Below are positions 8,259-15,585 of a stretch of 18,884 bases of DNA, piece by piece. The stretch lies in the NCBI GenBank assembly GCA_037141255.1, contig JBAXCX010000051.1, forward strand, positions 1 to 18,884. The letters are read 5' to 3'. The translations under genes and the position numbers were made by a program. The notes beneath the pieces were generated by a model, which searched no databases, had not been told where the DNA came from, and saw only the letters and a list, made by a program, of their open reading frames with translations. This DNA is from IMCC26207 sp037141255 (GTDB lineage Bacteria; Actinomycetota; Acidimicrobiia; Acidimicrobiales; Microtrichaceae). Numbering within the stretch: position 1 is the first letter of the stretch; each line of letters begins with the position of its first letter.

Positions 8259-9097
8259 TCGTCTTCGCCAGAGACCGACTCCAGAAACGTTTCACAGCTT
8301 CTCCTCGGCGCGATGCGCCGACCGTGACGGTTGTTTCTCCGCACTTCGATGATCTTGCGCTGTCGTTAGGACAGAGTTTGCGCAACGGGGCATTGGCAAC
8401 GTGTCTGGTTCGCGAGCGTGTGGTGTTTGGGAGGAGCAGTTGGACGGAGTGGGCGCGCCCTCTCCCTGAACGTTCGACTGCTGTCAGTATCTGGCGCCGT
8501 GGCGAAGAGGTAGCTGCCTCGGTGATGTTTGGCTTTGATTGGACTGCAGCGAACTGGCAGGAAGCCCTCCTGCGGAATGGGCCGATGTCTGGCCCTCAGT
8601 TGTTGAATGCACAGATCGACTTGTCACAAGATCCGCTCATTTTAGAAATTGCAGACTGGCTTCAAGCTGTGTCACGGGTCGCGCAGGGTCCCAACAAAGC
8701 TCGGCCTGCTCTGTTGTTGGTGGCAGCCGGATTAGGCGGCCATATTGATCACCGCCTGCTTGCGCAAGCTGCTGCCTCGCTCGTTGGACAACTGGATGTG
8801 CCGATCGGTTTTTACGAAGATCGCCCCTACGTGGCGTACCTCAAGCAGGAGCAGATTGAGACTCAGCTGTCATCGCTAGGGTTGCCACTCGAGGCAGTTG
8901 ACGTCTCCCCACTCGTGCAGGCATCGACTCAAGCAGCAACTCGGCTCTGCTACCCCAGCCAGATGAAACCCTTTTTCAGCGAGGCCATGGACCTTGACCG
9001 GTTGAATGGGGCTCGCGAGCGAGTGTGGTTTCCTGTCGGGACCTGCCCCGACTGGTTCTGGTCGCGTTCGGGAACAAGTAGTTCAGCAGTTTCGTGA
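8255..9097 (+). CDS. PIG-L family N-deacetylase-like protein
   Basis: 280 residues. The PIG-L active-site motif is present near the N-terminus as SPHFDD (28-33), where by comparison with MshB H30 and D33 would bind zinc and D32 act as general base. The third ligand motif is GGHIDH (161-166), with H166 as the likely ligand. The family removes N-acetyl groups from GlcNAc-containing substrates, such as GlcNAc-inositol in mycothiol synthesis, or hydrolyses mycothiol conjugates (Mca). The motif context (SPHFDDLALS) differs from the AHPDDES of classical MshB and Mca, so it belongs to another branch. There is no signal peptide, so it should act in the cytoplasm. The GTG start overlaps the second CNNM gene by four bases, placing it in that operon, while mshC begins 51 bases downstream. 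Either substrate class is possible; I give no gene symbol. Confidence 0.8.
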   Translation: MIVFARDRLQKRFTASPRRDAPTVTVVSPHFDDLALSLGQSLRNGALATCLVRERVVFGRSSWTEWARPLPERSTAVSIWRRGEEVAASVMFGFDWTAANWQEALLRNGPMSGPQLLNAQIDLSQDPLILEIADWLQAVSRVAQGPNKARPALLLVAAGLGGHIDHRLLAQAAASLVGQLDVPIGFYEDRPYVAYLKQEQIETQLSSLGLPLEAVDVSPLVQASTQAATRLCYPSQMKPFFSEAMDLDRLNGARERVWFPVGTCPDWFWSRSGTSSSAVS

Positions 9098-9136
9098 ATC
9101 AAACAGCGGCGACGCGTACAGCACTGCTAGCCCTTG

Positions 9137-9142
9137 TATCCT
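9137..9142 (+). promoter_or_regulatory. Candidate -10 box for a leaderless mshC transcript
   Basis: TATCCT matches the actinobacterial -10 pattern TANNNT. Six bases follow before the GTG at 9149, so transcription starting at the usual distance would begin on the start codon itself. No ribosome-binding site precedes the gene, which agrees with a leaderless mRNA. No good -35 hexamer is visible at 16-18 bases upstream. Confidence 0.45.
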
Positions 9143-9148
9143 TTCGCC

Positions 9149-10357
9149 GTGCGCTTGTACGACACAGCCCGTCAACAGATCGTTGCCTTTGATCCCCCCG
9201 ATCACATTGTCACGATGTATACCTGCGGCATTACGCCCTATGACTCCACCCACCTCGGCCACGCGGCTACGTATCTAACGTATGACGTTCTGCAGCGGCG
9301 CTTGCGAGACCTTGGCTATGAAACTCGATGCGTACGAAACATTACCGATGTGGATGACAGCATCCTGCCGAAGGCCAAAGAACTCGGTGTGCACTATTTA
9401 GACCTTGCTGCGGCAGAGCTTGCCCGTTTTGATGCAGACATGGAACGACTCGAAATGTTGCCAGCTTGGTCTGAGCCGCGGGCCACCTCGGCGATTGCAG
9501 ATATCCGCGGATTTATTGGAATGGTTTTAGATCAAGGCTTCGCCTATCAGGCGGGTGGCGCGGTGTATTTCGAGGTCGCCAAGTTTGCAAAATTTGGTCA
9601 AATCAGCCACCTGACTCGCGATGAGATGTTGCTGCTCTCCAAGGAACGCGGCGGCAACCCGGATGATCCCAATAAGCGCGATCCGCTCGACTTCGTGTTG
9701 TGGCAGCCGAGTATGGCTGACGAGCCTGCTTGGGGCTCTCTCTGGGGGCCAGGGCGACCGGGGTGGCACATCGAGTGTTCCGCATTGTGCCTGCGAGAAT
9801 TAGGTACCTCAATTGATTTACACGGCGGCGGATCAGACTTGATCTTTCCTCATCACGAGTGCGAAGCAGCCCAGTCTGAGGCAGCTACGGGTGAGCCGCT
9901 CGTGCGCCATTGGATGCACCAAGCGATGGTTCGCATGGATGGCGAGAAAATGTCAAAGTCGCTCGGAAACCTGGTATTTGTTTCGGACCTTTCGCTGAGC
10001 TGGGATCCCCGGGCAATTCGGCTGGCTTGTTTGAGCTACCACTATCGAAACAGCTGGGAATGGCATGACTCCCTGATGGAAGAAGCGACCAATCGATTGC
10101 TCGCCTGGGTTGCAACACGTAGCTCTGCAGCAAACCCTGAAGGGAACAGTTCCGAGCGCAGGCTTGCTCCGAGCGGCCGAGAACCGGCTGCGCTTGAGCA
10201 GGTGCGGGCTGCTCTTGATCAGGACTTGGACACGCCCTCTGCCCTCGTCGCCATCGACGCTGCAGCTGCTGCAGGCCATGATGTGCAGGTAGCAGCCCAA
10301 CTACTCGGAGTTGATCTTTCTCGGCCAGTTCTGCTCACAGGTGAGCCACTACTGTGA
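9149..10357 (+). CDS. mshC: L-cysteine:1D-myo-inosityl 2-amino-2-deoxy-alpha-D-glucopyranoside ligase (mycothiol ligase)
   Basis: 402 residues from the GTG at 9149. MshC is an ATP-dependent relative of cysteinyl-tRNA synthetase that joins cysteine to GlcN-inositol in mycothiol synthesis. MshC-specific wording is visible: MYTCGITPYDSTHLGHAATY (about 23-42), where CysRS usually has CGPTVYD, and PGRPGWHIECSALCL in the middle. The HIGH-like motif is HLGH, and KMSKS is at 267-271. Zinc ligands would be C26, the cysteine of WHIEC, and His/Glu in FPHHECE. The protein ends without the CysRS anticodon-binding region, and its length fits MshC (about 410 residues). A TTG five codons upstream is also in frame, but GTG gives the family-typical start RLYDT and agrees with the TATCCT box. 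The preceding gene is a PIG-L deacetylase, the enzyme class that makes the MshC substrate. CysRS is the rejected alternative. Confidence 0.93.
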   Translation: MRLYDTARQQIVAFDPPDHIVTMYTCGITPYDSTHLGHAATYLTYDVLQRRLRDLGYETRCVRNITDVDDSILPKAKELGVHYLDLAAAELARFDADMERLEMLPAWSEPRATSAIADIRGFIGMVLDQGFAYQAGGAVYFEVAKFAKFGQISHLTRDEMLLLSKERGGNPDDPNKRDPLDFVLWQPSMADEPAWGSLWGPGRPGWHIECSALCLRELGTSIDLHGGGSDLIFPHHECEAAQSEAATGEPLVRHWMHQAMVRMDGEKMSKSLGNLVFVSDLSLSWDPRAIRLACLSYHYRNSWEWHDSLMEEATNRLLAWVATRSSAANPEGNSSERRLAPSGREPAALEQVRAALDQDLDTPSALVAIDAAAAAGHDVQVAAQLLGVDLSRPVLLTGEPLL

Positions 10358-10396
10358 ATTGTGTCTACTCATGCCCCTCGACCATCGGGGGCGAGA

Positions 10397-10402
10397 TAGA
10401 AT
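10397..10402 (+). promoter_or_regulatory. Candidate -10 box of the acyltransferase gene
   Basis: TAGAAT in the 73-base gap after mshC matches TANNNT well. A start 7 bases later would give a leader of about 22 bases that contains GGGGAAG (10422-10428), a usable ribosome-binding site just before the ATG at 10431. No convincing -35 is seen. Confidence 0.4.
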
Positions 10403-10430
10403 CCCGAGAGTCCGCAGAAGTGGGGAAGCC

Positions 10431-11354
10431 ATGGAGCATCGCGACGCAGGGAAAATGCAAGTGGCGGCCCGCCTTTTGCTGACCCCACCGTTCCGTTACC
10501 TCTGGAATGTCACCACCGAAGGACTCGAGAACGTTCCTGCCCAGGGCGCTGCAATCATTGCACCGAATCATATTTCAGTCCTTGACTCCTTCTTTGTGCC
10601 GCTGTGCTTGGGTCGCCGGATGACCTACGTGGGCAAAGCCGAGTACATGGATGATTGGAAAACCAAGTTTGTGTTTCCGGCGATCGGGATGATTCCGATT
10701 GATCGTGCGGGCGGAGATTCTGCTCAGCGAGCACTCACTGCAGCGGCAAGAGTCCTCACTGCAGGTGAACTCTTTGGCATCTACCCAGAGGGAACCCGAG
10801 CCAGAGATGGCTTGTTGCATAAGGGCCATACGGGCATTGCGCGACTAGCGCTTCGGACTAACTCGCCAATTGTTCCGGTGGGCATTGTGGGAAGCGATTT
10901 GGTGCAGCCCGCGGACTCCAAAATTCCCAAATTCTTTCGGCGGGTTCACCTGCGATTTGGTAAACCCATCTCTGTTGAGAAGTACCTCGACCGGGCAAAC
11001 GATCGCCTCGTGCTGCGCCAGATTACTGATGAGGTGATGTACGAGATTCGCAATCTGTCTGGCCAAGACTACGTCAACACCTATGCTACCAAGCCGGTTC
11101 CGTCTGCAATCCCTGAGTCGCAGGATGAGTCAGTTGAGCGCCTAGCCGAAGTCGTGGACCTTCCTGTCCGCCGAACGGCCAAGCAGAGCGGTGTTACCCC
11201 AACGAAGCCAACGGTGGTCGTGGCGTCGGCGGCTTCTGAGCGGCCGTTGTCGATCATGATTGAGGCTGACGGAGTCGACCGGCGTTCCTCAACGGCAGCA
11301 ATCAAAACTCGCAAGTTGGAGCTTCCATTCGAGTTGGAGCTCTCTACGGCCTAG
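10431..11354 (+). CDS. PlsC-family 1-acyl-sn-glycerol-3-phosphate (lysophospholipid) acyltransferase
   Basis: 307 residues from the ATG at 10431. The open frame reaches back to 10311, but that would overlap mshC and add about 40 residues with no family match, and GGGGAAG sits just before this ATG. Motif I is NHISVLD (46-52; catalytic H47 and D52), and motif III is YPEGTR (118-123), with the glycine-rich IPIDRAGG (88-95) between them. This is the LPLAT/PlsC fold, which transfers acyl groups to lysophosphatidate or related acceptors at the cytoplasmic membrane. The catalytic part ends near 220. The remaining 85 or so residues are Ser/Thr/Ala/Val-rich, probably disordered, and not part of the family. 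Acyl acceptor specificity cannot be read from the sequence. It may be co-transcribed with mshC or use the TAGAAT promoter. Confidence 0.9.
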   Translation: MEHRDAGKMQVAARLLLTPPFRYLWNVTTEGLENVPAQGAAIIAPNHISVLDSFFVPLCLGRRMTYVGKAEYMDDWKTKFVFPAIGMIPIDRAGGDSAQRALTAAARVLTAGELFGIYPEGTRARDGLLHKGHTGIARLALRTNSPIVPVGIVGSDLVQPADSKIPKFFRRVHLRFGKPISVEKYLDRANDRLVLRQITDEVMYEIRNLSGQDYVNTYATKPVPSAIPESQDESVERLAEVVDLPVRRTAKQSGVTPTKPTVVVASAASERPLSIMIEADGVDRRSSTAAIKTRKLELPFELELSTA

Positions 11355-11360
11355 CGGCTA

Positions 11361-11375
11361 CCTCATTGCGTGAGG
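11361..11375. terminator. Short hairpin between convergent genes, possible weak terminator
   Basis: CCTCA (11361-11365) pairs with TGAGG (11371-11375) around a TTGCG loop, directly after the acyltransferase stop and before the end of the convergent SWIM gene. There is no T-run on either side, so it is at best a weak or factor-assisted terminator. The rest of this 70-base gap shows nothing else. Confidence 0.25.
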
Positions 11376-11424
11376 GCTGCACTGGCGGCCAAGTCTGCGC
11401 AATCAACGACTCTGTTGCGTTCGC

Positions 11425-12657
11425 TCAAAGGCATTCTTCGACTAGATCTCGGATGTCATCACTGGGCGGTTGTTCGAGGCGCATGTCTTGGCGCTGGCCC
11501 GAGCCCGCAAGTCGATACCACTTTCGGTCGGGGCCAATCACCAACAACAGCCCTTCACTCATGCGAAGACTGTGGTAATTCAGCGCAATTGATCGGCGAG
11601 GGTGACCGAGTTCCACGAGTTGCTCTCTGCCTTCTCCGAGGAGTTGTTGATCCGTCGACCAAGAATCAGGGTTCGCGATCACTGCAACCCCTGCATCGCC
11701 AGCCACTCGCCAAGCCTGAGCCCAAGCGGTCAAGCGTTGAGCTGTCACGCCGGCAAATTCGGCTAGCTCAGCTGTGCTGAGAACCGATCCGCTCCGAGTG
11801 CTCCGTCGAGCAAGATCAGCTGTGGCAGATGCTTGAAGGCCCGAGGGCTGAGCATCCACAATCATCGCCCATGCGCGCTCGACTGCGTCGATAGCTAACG
11901 CGTCAACGCGCTCGGTGTTCACTCGGTGTTGTGCGGGGATATGGGCATCCCATGGCGCGTATCTGCCGGGGCCATGATTGGTGTGCGAAAGGCGCCTGGT
12001 GTGGACGAGTTCCGGGGGCGGAGGAAGCGGGTCGTGCAGCTGACTGCCTCGCCAGGCCTCGGCTGCGAGGACTCCCTCTGGTGCAGCCTCGGGGCGAGCG
12101 CTGAGCACCGTGCCGGCTGCGGCTGCTCGCCTAGCTCGCACCAACGAGATGAACTCTTCGCGGGTTATGCCGCGCAACAAGAAAAGCGCAAAAGGGTCGC
12201 GATCCATTTCTTCAGCAACCACAAAACAAGCCGCAGCCGCGTGTCGGCACGGTTCGTTCCAGTCCTCGCAGTTGCAATCCGGTCGAAGTTCAGCCACTTG
12301 GGGCAGGAGTTGCACCTCTACTGCTTGAGCGTCCTCGACGACCCCGGAGTGCAGTTCCCCATCAAGCAGAGCGGCAAGGTGAACGGCTTTTTCGGCAACC
12401 GCGTCGGCAACTTGTTCCCATTCTGAACGAGCGAGTGCCCGGACGGCTATGTCAAGGGTAAAGAGTTCGCCGTGGGCGCCCACCACGCGGGCTGCGATGT
12501 GGCCGGGGTTCAGCGTCAGTTCGCGAACAGCACCACGCCGGGCGTCGGACCGGCCGCGCTGCAGGCGGTTCTCGTTGCCGTTCCCTCCGGCTTCTAGGGA
12601 CTGAATCCAGGCACGTCCCCAGAAGGTGCGTCCGAACGGATCGCTGGGAGTCATCAT
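11425..12657 (-). CDS. SWIM zinc-finger protein, partner of the SNF2 helicase
   Basis: 410 residues from the ATG whose first base is 12657. This start overlaps the helicase stop by four bases (ATGA) and follows GGAGAGG (12662-12668 on the minus strand) by four bases. The open frame continues to 12720, but those extra residues lack family features. The SWIM motif CxCx6CxH is CNCEDWNEPCRH, with zinc ligands C128, C130, C137 and H139. The N-terminal part (FGRTFWGRAWIQSLE) is typical of bacterial SWIM proteins encoded beside SNF2 helicases. SWIM domains are thought to bind DNA or proteins. In many bacteria SWIM is fused to the SNF2 motor; here it is separate but translationally coupled, so the two probably form a complex. 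Residues about 270-410 have no domain I recognise. Confidence 0.87.
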   Translation of the reverse strand: MMTPSDPFGRTFWGRAWIQSLEAGGNGNENRLQRGRSDARRGAVRELTLNPGHIAARVVGAHGELFTLDIAVRALARSEWEQVADAVAEKAVHLAALLDGELHSGVVEDAQAVEVQLLPQVAELRPDCNCEDWNEPCRHAAAACFVVAEEMDRDPFALFLLRGITREEFISLVRARRAAAAGTVLSARPEAAPEGVLAAEAWRGSQLHDPLPPPPELVHTRRLSHTNHGPGRYAPWDAHIPAQHRVNTERVDALAIDAVERAWAMIVDAQPSGLQASATADLARRSTRSGSVLSTAELAEFAGVTAQRLTAWAQAWRVAGDAGVAVIANPDSWSTDQQLLGEGREQLVELGHPRRSIALNYHSLRMSEGLLLVIGPDRKWYRLAGSGQRQDMRLEQPPSDDIRDLVEECL

Positions 12658-15485
12658 GAATCCTCTCCGCCGAGCCGCACAAGGTCGCCAAGTTCTGCTG
12701 TGCTCAGTTCGGTCAGCCACGCCTCGCCGCCGCTCACAACGGCTTCTGCTAGTTCTTGCTTTTGCTTGAGTACCGTGGCAATTCGATCCTCGATGGTCCC
12801 GTCAGATATCAAACGGTGAATCTGCACCGGCCGGTCTTGGCCGATACGCCAGGCCCGATCTGAGGCTTGGTTTTCTACCGCTGGATTCCACCAACGGTCG
12901 TAGTGCACCACATGGGTGGCCCGGGTCAGGTTCAGTCCGATGCCGCCGGCCTTGAGCGAGACAATGAACACGGGAAACTCTCCCGCCTGAAACTTGTCCA
13001 CCATCTCGGAGCGTGCGCGCAGCGAGAGTGACCCCTGTAGAAACTGCGCGGCGATCCCCATCTCTGCGAGTCGCGTCATCAGCAGTTGGCCCATGACTAC
13101 GTACTGGGTGAACACCAAGGTGGAATCACCGGCGTCAGTGATTGCGGTGACAAGTTCCTCGAAGAGTTCGAGCTTTCCAGATCGCCCGAGCAGTGGTCCT
13201 GGTTGGTGCAGGTACTGCGCAGGGTGATTGCAAATCTGTTTGAGTGCGGTAAGGAGTTTCAGGACGAGGCCTCGTCGAGCCATACCTTCGGCACGTTCGA
13301 TGGACTCCAGAATCTCCTCTACCACTGCGCGGTATAAGCCGGCCTGTTCGCTGCTCAGCCTCACGGGGTGGTCTGTTTCGGTTTTGGGCGGTAATTCGGG
13401 AGCAATCTCCGGATCGTCTTTTCTGCGACGCAGAAGGAACGGTGCGAGAAGGTGTGAAAATCGCTCGGTTGTGAGTTCGTCACGATCGCGCTCCACAGGA
13501 ATGGCGATGGTTCGACGAAACGTGTCAAGTGACCCCAACAGCCCGGGAGTGGTCCAGTCCAACAAGGCCCAGAGCTCGGTCATACGATTTTCTACCGGAG
13601 TTCCAGTCATTGCAATTCGTGCTTCGGCAGGGATCCGCCGAAGCGCCTTAGCAGAGGAGGAATACGGGTTCTTGACCTGTTGTGCCTCATCTGCGACTAC
13701 CAGACCCCAGTGCTCCTGAGCGAGCTGATCGGCGTCCCGCCGGAGAATCCCGTAGGTGGTAATTACCATGTCGCCTCTGCCAACAGTACGGAGAGAACGC
13801 TGAGGACCGTGATAGCGGTGCACCTTCAATGCGGGGGCAAACCGAGCAACTTCTCTCTGCCAGTTACCTACTAGTGATGCCGGGCAAATCACCAGCGTTG
13901 GCCCCGAGGCCTGCTCGAGTCGATGTAAATGCAGCGCGATGAGTTGGATGGTTTTGCCAAGGCCCATGTCGTCAGCGAGCACCCCGCCAAGGCCGATCTT
14001 TACCATCTCGCTTAGCCAAGCAACTCCGCGGCGCTGATAGGGGCGAAGCGTGGCTACTAAACCCTCTGGTTCGGGGAGTTCATGCGGTCGCGAAGCAGAT
14101 CTGAGTCGCTCAGCAAATTCCGCGGCCGCACCTCCAACTGAAACTTCTACTGGCTCGTCATCAATGGTGACCGTGCCGCCGAGAGCCGCCGCCAAGGTGT
14201 CCGTAGCCGAGAGTTTGTCTCTGCGGCCGAGCTTCGCCACCACGGTTGGGTCTACCACCACCCAAGCACCGCGTAGTCGAACGAGTGGCCGCCGACTGGC
14301 TGCGAGCGCAGAGAGTTCCTCCTCGCTGACTGCTTCGCCATCGATGGTGGCTTTCCATGTCAGCTCGCAGACCGTTGCCAAATCGAAAGTAGGAGGCTGG
14401 TCTCCAGCCCCCGGCGGGGGTTCTGCATGAGCTGTGGCACGCAAGGTGCGCGTCATGGAACTCGGAATCAAGACCTCAATTCCAGCACCGCCCAAGTCGG
14501 TTGCCAGCGAGCCAAAGAGGGCCATTCCGTCGGCATCGTTCACCTCGAGTCCAACAGGCTGGGCCTGATCAAGGAGTTCTGCCAGAGGTGGAAACAGTCT
14601 TGCGCCGCGGCGCAATGCCAACAACAAATCCGACTCTGCCTGCTCATCAAATCCAATGGCCGCACCCGCCCATAGGTCTGCTGCGTCTGCAACCTGAGAT
14701 GGGTCCACTGCTGAGCGCACCTGTAGGCGAATGCTGAACGGTGAATCATCCTCGGTGGGAAGACTCAGTCGCAGACCGACGATGGTTCGCTCAACTGCAT
14801 CCGATCCGACGAGATACGAGCGCAGACTCGAGACGTCCACGGCCTCGCGGCCATGCCAAGCTCGTTGCCGAGAGACTGTGCCAGCAGCCGCAGTCCGGGG
14901 GAGCGCATCTGCAATCGCGGAGTACATGCCAGTTACCGCTGCATCGGCAGTCATCATGCGAAGTTCTTGATGAGGAACGCTCACAGGGGTGGTATGTGTT
15001 TCGGTGATGGTTTGGCTGCTGGTTTCAGATTCAGCTTGGGAAGTGAGGGCTAAACAATGTGCGACAGGGGGAATCCACCCAGCGAGTGCTGAGCGCACCT
15101 GCCGGTCCCGCTCATCAAGTGGCCCGATTGCCCATGCGTCGTATCCTCGGGCCGAAATGGCGGGTTGAAGTCGACCTTTTGCGATGAGCTCTAACGCGGT
15201 TCGTGCGACGAGTGCCCATGACTGAACACTCGGCGAGACGGATGGGTCATCAAGATGAATCCCAACAAGTTGATCAAGAGCAGCGCTCACTTCAACGAAC
15301 TCAGCTGCGACTGCTCGCCGAGCGATTCCGCCCTCTGAGGGGGTGATCACCCAGAGCTGATCCTCAGACTCGATCAGCGGTGGGTCGTGTTGCAGCGTTC
15401 GCTTCTGGTCTGACCACATGGCCAAGCAAGCCGTGCGACCAGGGTCGCCTGGAATAAAGGTGGCATGCAGAGTTGGATCGAACAC
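12654..15485 (-). CDS. SNF2/Rad54-family DEAD/DEAH-box helicase
   Basis: 943 residues if it starts at the GTG at 15485; the frame is open to a TTG at 15539 (961 residues). Residues about 1-440 form the SNF2-associated N-terminal region common in bacterial members. The motor follows: motif I DDMGLGKT (505-512, K511), motif II DEAQ (599-602), motif III MTGTPVENR, then lobe 2 with LVFTQY, SLKAGGIGLNLT and motif VI QASDRAWRIGQ (873-883). These motifs identify a Superfamily 2 double-stranded-DNA translocase of the SNF2 class, which remodels protein-DNA complexes rather than unwinding DNA. It is the first gene of a two-gene unit with the SWIM protein. It is divergent from thrS with about 100 bases between them. 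The GTG start is supported by a TAGGCT box (minus strand, 15494-15499) eight bases upstream; neither start has a ribosome-binding site. M. tuberculosis HelZ is the likely counterpart. Confidence 0.88.
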   Translation of the reverse strand: MFDPTLHATFIPGDPGRTACLAMWSDQKRTLQHDPPLIESEDQLWVITPSEGGIARRAVAAEFVEVSAALDQLVGIHLDDPSVSPSVQSWALVARTALELIAKGRLQPAISARGYDAWAIGPLDERDRQVRSALAGWIPPVAHCLALTSQAESETSSQTITETHTTPVSVPHQELRMMTADAAVTGMYSAIADALPRTAAAGTVSRQRAWHGREAVDVSSLRSYLVGSDAVERTIVGLRLSLPTEDDSPFSIRLQVRSAVDPSQVADAADLWAGAAIGFDEQAESDLLLALRRGARLFPPLAELLDQAQPVGLEVNDADGMALFGSLATDLGGAGIEVLIPSSMTRTLRATAHAEPPPGAGDQPPTFDLATVCELTWKATIDGEAVSEEELSALAASRRPLVRLRGAWVVVDPTVVAKLGRRDKLSATDTLAAALGGTVTIDDEPVEVSVGGAAAEFAERLRSASRPHELPEPEGLVATLRPYQRRGVAWLSEMVKIGLGGVLADDMGLGKTIQLIALHLHRLEQASGPTLVICPASLVGNWQREVARFAPALKVHRYHGPQRSLRTVGRGDMVITTYGILRRDADQLAQEHWGLVVADEAQQVKNPYSSSAKALRRIPAEARIAMTGTPVENRMTELWALLDWTTPGLLGSLDTFRRTIAIPVERDRDELTTERFSHLLAPFLLRRRKDDPEIAPELPPKTETDHPVRLSSEQAGLYRAVVEEILESIERAEGMARRGLVLKLLTALKQICNHPAQYLHQPGPLLGRSGKLELFEELVTAITDAGDSTLVFTQYVVMGQLLMTRLAEMGIAAQFLQGSLSLRARSEMVDKFQAGEFPVFIVSLKAGGIGLNLTRATHVVHYDRWWNPAVENQASDRAWRIGQDRPVQIHRLISDGTIEDRIATVLKQKQELAEAVVSGGEAWLTELSTAELGDLVRLGGEDS

Positions 15486-15516
15486 AACCCAACAGCCTAG
15501 AAGGCTTGAGCGACAT

Positions 15517-15557
15517 TTAGTTTCAGTCGAGGAGTTCAAACTGATTAGTTTCAGTCG
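15517..15557 (+). repeat. 13-base direct repeat, TTAGTTTCAGTCG twice, 28 bases apart
   Basis: The exact copies are at 15517-15529 and 15545-15557. The inner TAGTTT recurs a third time at 15574-15579, again exactly 28 bases on, where it forms the proposed thrS -10 box. Outside the 13 bases the 28-base units do not match, so this is not a simple tandem duplication. It could be a pair of regulator-binding sites or a remnant of promoter duplication. Confidence 0.5.
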
Positions 15558-15573
15558 CTTTCGTTGTCGCCAC

Positions 15574-15579
15574 TAGTTT
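15574..15579 (+). promoter_or_regulatory. Candidate -10 box for a leaderless thrS transcript
   Basis: TAGTTT fits TANNNT and is followed by six bases and then the ATG at 15586. This is exactly the spacing seen before mshC, so transcription would start on the start codon. There is no good -35 and no separate ribosome-binding site. Confidence 0.45.
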
Positions 15580-15585
15580 GTGGAG

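Larger units (their letters stand above)
15486..15585. promoter_or_regulatory. Divergent promoter region between the SNF2 helicase gene and thrS
   Basis: This 100-base region carries signals for both directions. TAGGCT on the minus strand (15494-15499) may be the helicase -10 box; TAGTTT at 15574-15579 may be that of thrS. The 13-base direct repeat listed separately lies between them. It is too short for a T-box leader, and no SD-like sequence is present on either side. If the TTG at 15539 is the true helicase start, part of this region is coding. Confidence 0.45.

Noticed and set aside
9134..9148. TTG start for mshC at 9134
   Set aside because: It lies upstream of and partly within the proposed -10 box; the GTG at 9149 gives the usual family N-terminus and the correct leaderless spacing.
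9149..10357. Cysteinyl-tRNA synthetase (cysS) instead of mshC
   Set aside because: The motif is CGITPYDSTHLGHA rather than CGPTVYD, and the anticodon-binding C-terminus is missing; length fits MshC.
10311..10430. Upstream extension of the acyltransferase frame
   Set aside because: It overlaps mshC and adds about 40 residues with no family similarity; the ATG at 10431 has a ribosome-binding site.
12658..12720. Upstream extension of the SWIM protein frame
   Set aside because: It would overlap the helicase by 67 bases, while the ATG at 12657 has GGAGAGG at good spacing and an ATGA overlap.
15486..15585. T-box riboswitch before thrS
   Set aside because: The gap is only 100 bases, has no T-box sequence or terminator, and the promoter appears to be leaderless.
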